Below, piece by piece: positions 6,253-9,475 of a stretch of 9,475 nt of DNA. A model generated the notes under the pieces. That model worked only from the letters and a program-made list of their open reading frames with translations, made no database searches and was not told the origin of the DNA. How positions within the stretch are numbered: position 1 is the first letter of the stretch; every line of letters starts with the position of its first letter. The stretch is from assembly GCA_035528995.1 (NCBI GenBank), contig DATKXO010000115.1, positions 1-9,475 of the forward strand, read 5' to 3'. A program made the position numbers and the translations under genes. The DNA comes from DATKXO01 sp035528995. Its GTDB lineage: Bacteria > Planctomycetota > Phycisphaerae > UBA1845.

Positions 6253-6282
6253 CAGTGCGTTACTTACGAAAGCGGAGTTCCT

Positions 6283-6462
6283 GTGATCAAGGTACGACCC
6301 AGAGGAAGTGAGTCCATCCAGCAAATGCTCAAGCGGTTCAAGCGTCTTTGCCAGCGTGAAGGCCTGACCCGCGACATGAAGCGCACCAGCTACTACGAGA
6401 AGCCCTCCGAACGGCGCCGTCGAAAGATGCGAAAGGCCCAGCGCCGCCAGGTCGCCGCGTAG
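6283..6462 (+). CDS. rpsU: Small ribosomal subunit protein bS21
   Basis: The 59-residue basic protein is recognisable as S21: it opens IKVRPRGSESIQQMLKRFKR, matching the family's strand followed by a long helix, continues with CQREGLTRDMKRTSYYEKPSERRRRK, and ends in an Arg/Lys-rich helix that contacts 16S rRNA near the mRNA exit of the 30S subunit. The start is GTG at 6283 with GGAG five bases upstream. The gene stands alone between hslU and a convergent lipoprotein gene; the dnaG-rpoD partners found downstream of rpsU in proteobacteria are not here. S21 takes part in translation initiation and Shine-Dalgarno pairing. Confidence 0.93.
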   Translation: MIKVRPRGSESIQQMLKRFKRLCQREGLTRDMKRTSYYEKPSERRRRKMRKAQRRQVAA

Positions 6463-6490
6463 CCCCTCTTCCTATCCCTCACACACACTA

Positions 6491-6536
6491 AGGGGTGACG
6501 TTGTCGTTCAACGCGTATGTGCGTTCGGACACCCCT
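6491..6536. terminator. Possible bidirectional structured terminator between convergent genes
   Basis: AGGGGTG (6491-6497) and CACCCCT (6530-6536) are perfect complements enclosing an inner hairpin, CGTTG-TCGTT-CAACG (6499-6513). An earlier CCCCT just after the rpsU stop (6463-6467) could compete for the same AGGGG. There is no T-run, so this is not a classical intrinsic terminator, but its place between the convergent ends of rpsU and the lipoprotein gene fits a termination or RNA-end role. Confidence 0.3.
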
Positions 6537-6604
6537 CGGTTGCGCCATGGCCCATCCAGGACCGCCGGCGCGCCCCCGGTTCGCAGCAACTGGACGAATC
6601 AGGG

Positions 6605-7207
6605 CTATATGCCGCGGTCATCGCCTGCAGGCGGGATGATCTCGAAGTCCGCCCGAAACGGGGCGTCGCCCACGTCGGCGATCTCGAAGCGAATGATGAT
6701 GATCGCGCCGCAAGGGAAGTCGACGCCCAGCAGAGCCCGCACCGGCGGGGCGAATCCCTCCGTCGCCGCGTTGGCGTCAACGTCATCGATCGGAGCGCTG
6801 GAGAACTTGATCCCCTCCTCCAACGCCTCGGGAGCCAGCGTCGTGTCGTCCAGGTTCTCGTCGATCAGTCGGAGCAGTTCGGCATCCCCAACGGAGAACA
6901 CGCGGTTGCACGGCAGCGTCCGGGTATTGGCGACCACGTCCCCTTCCAGACTTTCACTGCCGGGCAGGCTCACAAACTGGGCCGCTGTCGGTTGGGCCAA
7001 CTGACTCGTGTTGTTGTACGTGCCGTAGGTGAAGATCGCCCGGTACGGCGTGTTGTTGATGAAGGCCACCCAGATGGTCCCGGAGGAACCGGCCTGCTCG
7101 CCCCCCCGCGACGCCGTCTGGTTCTGGAACGTGTCCACCGAACAACTGCCGATCCACGGCAGCAGAACGGCCAATGCTGTCAGGCACCGATTGCTGGCAA
7201 GTGGCAC
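6605..7207 (-). CDS. Secreted lipoprotein of an unnamed family (copy 1)
   Basis: This 200-residue protein starts with GTG at 7207, strongly supported by AGGAGG seven bases upstream. The signal is RCLTALAVLLPWIGSC, with a lipobox cysteine at C22 followed by Ser. The mature part has no known domain I can name. It contains GTIWVAFINNTPYRAIFTYG (43-62), a strand with N-N-T, then LPCNRVFSVGDAEL (98-111, C100), an acidic middle, and FPCGAIIIIRFE (164-175, C166) near the end. The N-N-T strand, the Cys-containing motif about 50 residues later and the CGxI motif recur in the two lipoproteins to the right, so I treat all three as diverged relatives. The gene converges on rpsU. Function unknown; it is probably anchored in an outer or inner membrane and faces the periplasm. 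Confidence 0.82.
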   Translation of the reverse strand: MPLASNRCLTALAVLLPWIGSCSVDTFQNQTASRGGEQAGSSGTIWVAFINNTPYRAIFTYGTYNNTSQLAQPTAAQFVSLPGSESLEGDVVANTRTLPCNRVFSVGDAELLRLIDENLDDTTLAPEALEEGIKFSSAPIDDVDANAATEGFAPPVRALLGVDFPCGAIIIIRFEIADVGDAPFRADFEIIPPAGDDRGI

Positions 7208-7438
7208 GGCGGAACCTCCTGGTGCCGCTACAGGTTCCCGGTTGGCGACTGGCTGGTCAATAGGCCCGCGCTGGGGGCCCCGAGTTCACAGATCGGCCCG
7301 TGCCGCTGCGGTCCTTGAGTGAGATCGCCCGCCCCGGTCGGACCAGGAGCCGGCCCCGTCCAGTCGGGCGCCGCGTTCGCGTTCCGGCTGGCGGGGGGCA
7401 GCGACCTGAGGCCGAACGACGACTCCGAATCCGGCCGG

Positions 7439-7858
7439 CTAGTGCAGATGCTTTCCAGTGGTGGTCATCACAAGCTTGCCATGCTTGACACCACGGGCGC
7501 TGATGACCTGGTCGGCAAAGCGCCGCAGCTTCCCAGGGCTTCCCTTGAGGATGATCACCTCCAGGCAGTTGTGCTCGTCGAGATGGACGTGCAGGGTGGC
7601 CGTGATCTCCCGGGTATGATGGTGCTGGAGCCTGGCCAGGCGTCTGGGCAGGTCCGCCTTGTCGTGGTCGTAGACGATGCACAGGGCGGCCACGCCCGGG
7701 GAGGACTCCTGTTCCCAGTCCCGGCTGACGATGGCCTCGCGGACCATGTCGCGAACCGCTTCGGAGCGGTTCGGGTACCCCTTGGCGGCAATCAGGGCAT
7801 CGAAGGCGGCCAGGAGTTCAGCATCCATGGAAACACCGAAACGGACGATCTGAGCCAT
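7439..7858 (-). CDS. nikR: Nickel-responsive transcriptional regulator NikR
   Basis: NikR is a tetrameric repressor that binds DNA when nickel is present, usually shutting off nickel uptake. The 139-residue protein has the ribbon-helix-helix domain (residues 2-45: QIVRFGVSMDAELLAAFDAL, then GYPNRSEAVRDMVREAI) and the ACT-like C-terminal domain. All four high-affinity nickel ligands are present: H79 in QHHHT, H90 and H92 in LHVH, and C98 in HNCLE, corresponding to H76, H87, H89 and C95 of the E. coli protein; K67 of the YDHDK segment fits the second metal site. The ending SARGVKHGKL is typical. ATG at 7858 has GAGG eight bases upstream. No nik transporter, hydrogenase or urease gene is in the window. 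The gene is divergent from a lipoprotein gene, which could be a target; that is inference. Confidence 0.95.
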   Translation of the reverse strand: MAQIVRFGVSMDAELLAAFDALIAAKGYPNRSEAVRDMVREAIVSRDWEQESSPGVAALCIVYDHDKADLPRRLARLQHHHTREITATLHVHLDEHNCLEVIILKGSPGKLRRFADQVISARGVKHGKLVMTTTGKHLH

Positions 7859-7899
7859 TGATCCGGCCTCGAATGGGAGCTATCGGGAGCCACGGGGGC

Positions 7900-7929
7900 A
7901 GGGTACTTCCGTGCGGCGCCAGGCGTCAA
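7900..7929 (-). promoter_or_regulatory. Predicted nikR promoter
   Basis: On the minus strand TTGACG (7929-7924) and TACCCT (7905-7900) are 18 bases apart, placing the transcript start about 35 bases before the nikR ATG. The -35 is good and the -10 is weak. No E. coli-type NikR box (GTATGA and TCATAC halves) is visible around it. Confidence 0.35.
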
Positions 7930-7965
7930 GAAGGGTGGCCGCCGCCGGCGAGCGGGGTTTGGCTC

Positions 7966-7994
7966 TTGACCAGCCACTGCCCAGCGGCCATATT
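7966..7994 (+). promoter_or_regulatory. Predicted promoter of the 8082-9475 lipoprotein operon
   Basis: TTGACC (7966-7971) and CATATT (7989-7994) are 17 bases apart, followed by AT-rich DNA. It points toward the lipoprotein gene at 8082, leaving a leader of about 80 bases. The first eleven bases, TTGACCAGCCA, also occur on the opposite strand (7260-7250) upstream of the lipoprotein gene at 6605-7207. Confidence 0.4.
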
Positions 7995-8026
7995 TGTTTA
8001 GTGGAACGTGCTAGGGCTCTGCACGG

Positions 8027-8045
8027 GGACCGGTTATGGTCCGGT
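8027..8045 (+). promoter_or_regulatory. Inverted repeat in the lipoprotein operon leader
   Basis: Two overlapping dyads are present: GGACC (8027-8031) with GGTCC (8038-8042), and ACCGG (8029-8033) with CCGGT (8041-8045). Only one can form at a time in RNA. They lie between the predicted promoter and the ATG at 8082, so they could be an operator or a leader hairpin; chance is possible. Confidence 0.3.
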
Positions 8046-8081
8046 TTCCCGCCGAGCGGCCCCTGACGGAAGAAGGGAACC

Positions 8082-8999
8082 ATGCAAAGAGCACGGCAAA
8101 CGGTTGTTTCGCGGGCGAGGCGGTGGCTGGGGCTTTGCCTGCTTGGGGCCGGCGTCAGCGTCGGCTGTGACGCGGGAACGGCGTCGTCCGTTTTCAACCC
8201 GGCATTTGTGGACGTGGTCGGTGGCACTGCCGAGGAACCGATCGCGTCGGTCGAGAACGCTCCGGGTCACGTTCCGATCATCTTCGTCAACAATCTCCGG
8301 TTCGACTCGCAGTTGACCAGCTACCTCGAGGCCCTGCGGGCCGATCGACGACTCATCCACCTCGAGGACCCGGCCGGCAGTTTGAGCGACATCCGTCCCC
8401 GGATCCGAATGCGAATCCAGGTGACCTTTGAAAACGGCAACACCCTGCCGTTCGAGTTCGTGGACGGCGACAGCGTGGTCGAGATCGAACGGCTCGACGA
8501 TCAGAACGACCCTGCGGCCCCGGCCGAGGAGCCGATCGACCCGGTGCTGACCCAGAACGACCTGTCGCGCATGGTGGCGATCTGCAACGTGGCCCGGGTC
8601 GAAGTGGTAGGCGACCCGCAGGTCTTTGTGCCGGTGACCACCCGCGTGATCCGGATCGTGACCGGCGACTTCGGTTTCCAGACGCGGGAGCTCGAACGCA
8701 GGGACCGGCCCCAGTTCAGGCCGGTCCTCCCCGACGTGGTGGACGAGAACTTCAACATCACACTGCTGCGGAACTTCAACGTTCGCGAGGCGCCTGCGCC
8801 GGCCAAGAACCTCACCTGCGGGTCGATTGTGGGCATCGTGGTGGACGGGATCGTCAGCGTTCCGTTTACGGAGCCGGAGGACGATCCGGGGGACGACTTC
8901 ATCGCGGGACAGCCGCTGGTTCCCGGGTACGTCACCACCGACGAGACCGCGGCGGCGTCCATTCCGGGGAGGTACAGGTTCACGGTCACGGTTCGCTAG
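8082..8999 (+). CDS. Secreted lipoprotein of an unnamed family (copy 2, long form)
   Basis: This 305-residue protein has a basic N-terminus with paired Arg, a hydrophobic stretch WLGLCLLGAGVSVG and a lipobox cysteine at C29, followed by Asp, a residue that in enterobacteria favours retention in the inner membrane. The mature part has VPIIFVNN (64-71), RIRMRIQVTFENGNTLPFEF, ICNVARVEVVG (C168), VTTRVIRIVTGDFGF, and LTCGSIVGIVVDG (C246), ending in the strand GRYRFTVTVR. This pattern suggests a mostly beta fold. It is about 100 residues longer than copy 1, with extra sequence between the N-N strand and the first Cys motif. ATG at 8082 has AAGGGA four bases upstream. It precedes the next lipoprotein gene by 42 bases, so the two probably form an operon. 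Function unknown. Confidence 0.82.
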   Translation: MQRARQTVVSRARRWLGLCLLGAGVSVGCDAGTASSVFNPAFVDVVGGTAEEPIASVENAPGHVPIIFVNNLRFDSQLTSYLEALRADRRLIHLEDPAGSLSDIRPRIRMRIQVTFENGNTLPFEFVDGDSVVEIERLDDQNDPAAPAEEPIDPVLTQNDLSRMVAICNVARVEVVGDPQVFVPVTTRVIRIVTGDFGFQTRELERRDRPQFRPVLPDVVDENFNITLLRNFNVREAPAPAKNLTCGSIVGIVVDGIVSVPFTEPEDDPGDDFIAGQPLVPGYVTTDETAAASIPGRYRFTVTVR

Positions 9000-9041
9000 A
9001 GCGGCAGGCCGGACCGTCATCGAATCGCGGAGGTTTGATCC

Positions 9042-9475
9042 ATGCGTACCGGCATACTGTGGGCGACCTGCTCGGTTGCGATTTGGCTGATGGCATGCGG
9101 GTGTGGCGATAACGCCAGGCTCTTCAGCGACGAGTTCCGCAGCCTCACCAGTGGCGACGTCGTGCCGTTGACCCCCGGCGATCCCAGTCAGCTGGTCCTG
9201 GTTCGGCTGATCAACGACACGCCGGACGCCATCGAGTTCGTGGTGACCGCTGAACGTCAGGTCCTGATCACGGACCAGGAAGGGCGCGGCGTGATCGAGT
9301 CCACGAACGAGACGGTTCGTCTCCGCACGGTCCCGCTGGAAACGGCCAACGAAGTCGGGGCCCTGTTCGACTGCCCGGTCACGCGGATCGGCTTGGGCGA
9401 GGACCTGAACAGCCCGTACTCCCAACCGGGTCTGTTCGTGTTCGAGGGTGACGAAATCATCGGCATCGAGGCCGG
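9042..9475 (+). CDS. Secreted lipoprotein of an unnamed family (copy 3, partial)
   Basis: The frame begins with ATG at 9042, eight bases after GGAGG, and is open to the window end (144 codons visible). The signal is RTGILWATCSVAIWLMAC, with the lipid cysteine at C19, or C21 if the second of the closely spaced cysteines is used. The mature part has LVLVRLINDTPDAIEFVVTA (51-70), comparable to the N-N-T strand of copy 1, and LFDCPVTRIGLGEDL (108-122, C111), comparable to ICNVARVEVVG of copy 2. The CGxI motif would lie beyond the window. It follows copy 2 by 42 bases on the same strand. Function unknown. Confidence 0.8.
   Translation, partial: MRTGILWATCSVAIWLMACGCGDNARLFSDEFRSLTSGDVVPLTPGDPSQLVLVRLINDTPDAIEFVVTAERQVLITDQEGRGVIESTNETVRLRTVPLETANEVGALFDCPVTRIGLGEDLNSPYSQPGLFVFEGDEIIGIEA

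Noticed and set aside
7859..8081. Search for an E. coli-type NikR operator in the nikR upstream region
   Set aside because: No GTATGA/TCATAC pair with the expected spacing is present; the dyads at 8027-8045 do not match any NikR site I know.
8034..9425. 463-codon minus-strand open frame opposite the lipoprotein operon
   Set aside because: It is H/D/R/V-rich shadow wording. The plus-strand genes have signal peptides, lipoboxes and ribosome binding sites.

Overview
The window looks like a piece of a high-GC bacterial chromosome, most probably from the phylum Planctomycetota. This is inferred from the run of small secreted lipoproteins, the HslU wording, the base composition and the mixed short transcription units; no rRNA or other marker is present to prove it. 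I see no transposase, integrase, tRNA, rRNA or CRISPR array.

Left part (1-3990), all on the minus strand. The order of transcription is: an LsrF-type class I aldolase (3030-3812); a two-gene cassette with its own promoter region, made of an OLD/AAA15-like ATPase (1777-2931) and a TOPRIM/DUF4276-like partner (1029-1787) that overlap by 11 bases; then a YciI-family protein (596-892) coupled by an ATGA overlap to a class II aldolase (1-599, running off the window). The ATPase/TOPRIM-like cassette has the architecture of known two-component anti-phage or DNA-maintenance systems. Part of it is visibly poorer in GC than its neighbours, and it is the best candidate here for an undescribed system.

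Middle part (3991-6604). A small proline/alanine-rich lipoprotein (minus) diverges from hslU (plus), with two dyad-symmetric elements between them. HslU is complete in its ATPase motifs. It has His in place of Val in the pore loop (GYHG), carries a seven-residue C-terminal tail beyond the usual end, and has no hslV beside it. Downstream is rpsU (59 codons, GTG start), preceded by a small hairpin, and then a structured convergent intergenic region.

Right part (6605-9475). Three lipoproteins (6605-7207 minus, 8082-8999 plus, 9042-9475 plus and cut by the window end) share a weak common pattern: a lipobox, an N-N/D-T-like strand motif, and one or two Cys motifs at similar spacing. They surround a nickel-responsive repressor, nikR (7439-7858 minus), with all four nickel ligands. 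nikR is divergent from the second lipoprotein gene. No nickel transport or nickel enzyme gene is present in the window, so its targets are unknown.

Four genes (the ATPase, its partner, rpsU and the lipoprotein at 6605-7207) start with GTG. Most starts are supported by a visible Shine-Dalgarno sequence. No gene-free stretch exceeds 300 bases; the longest is 5998-6282.
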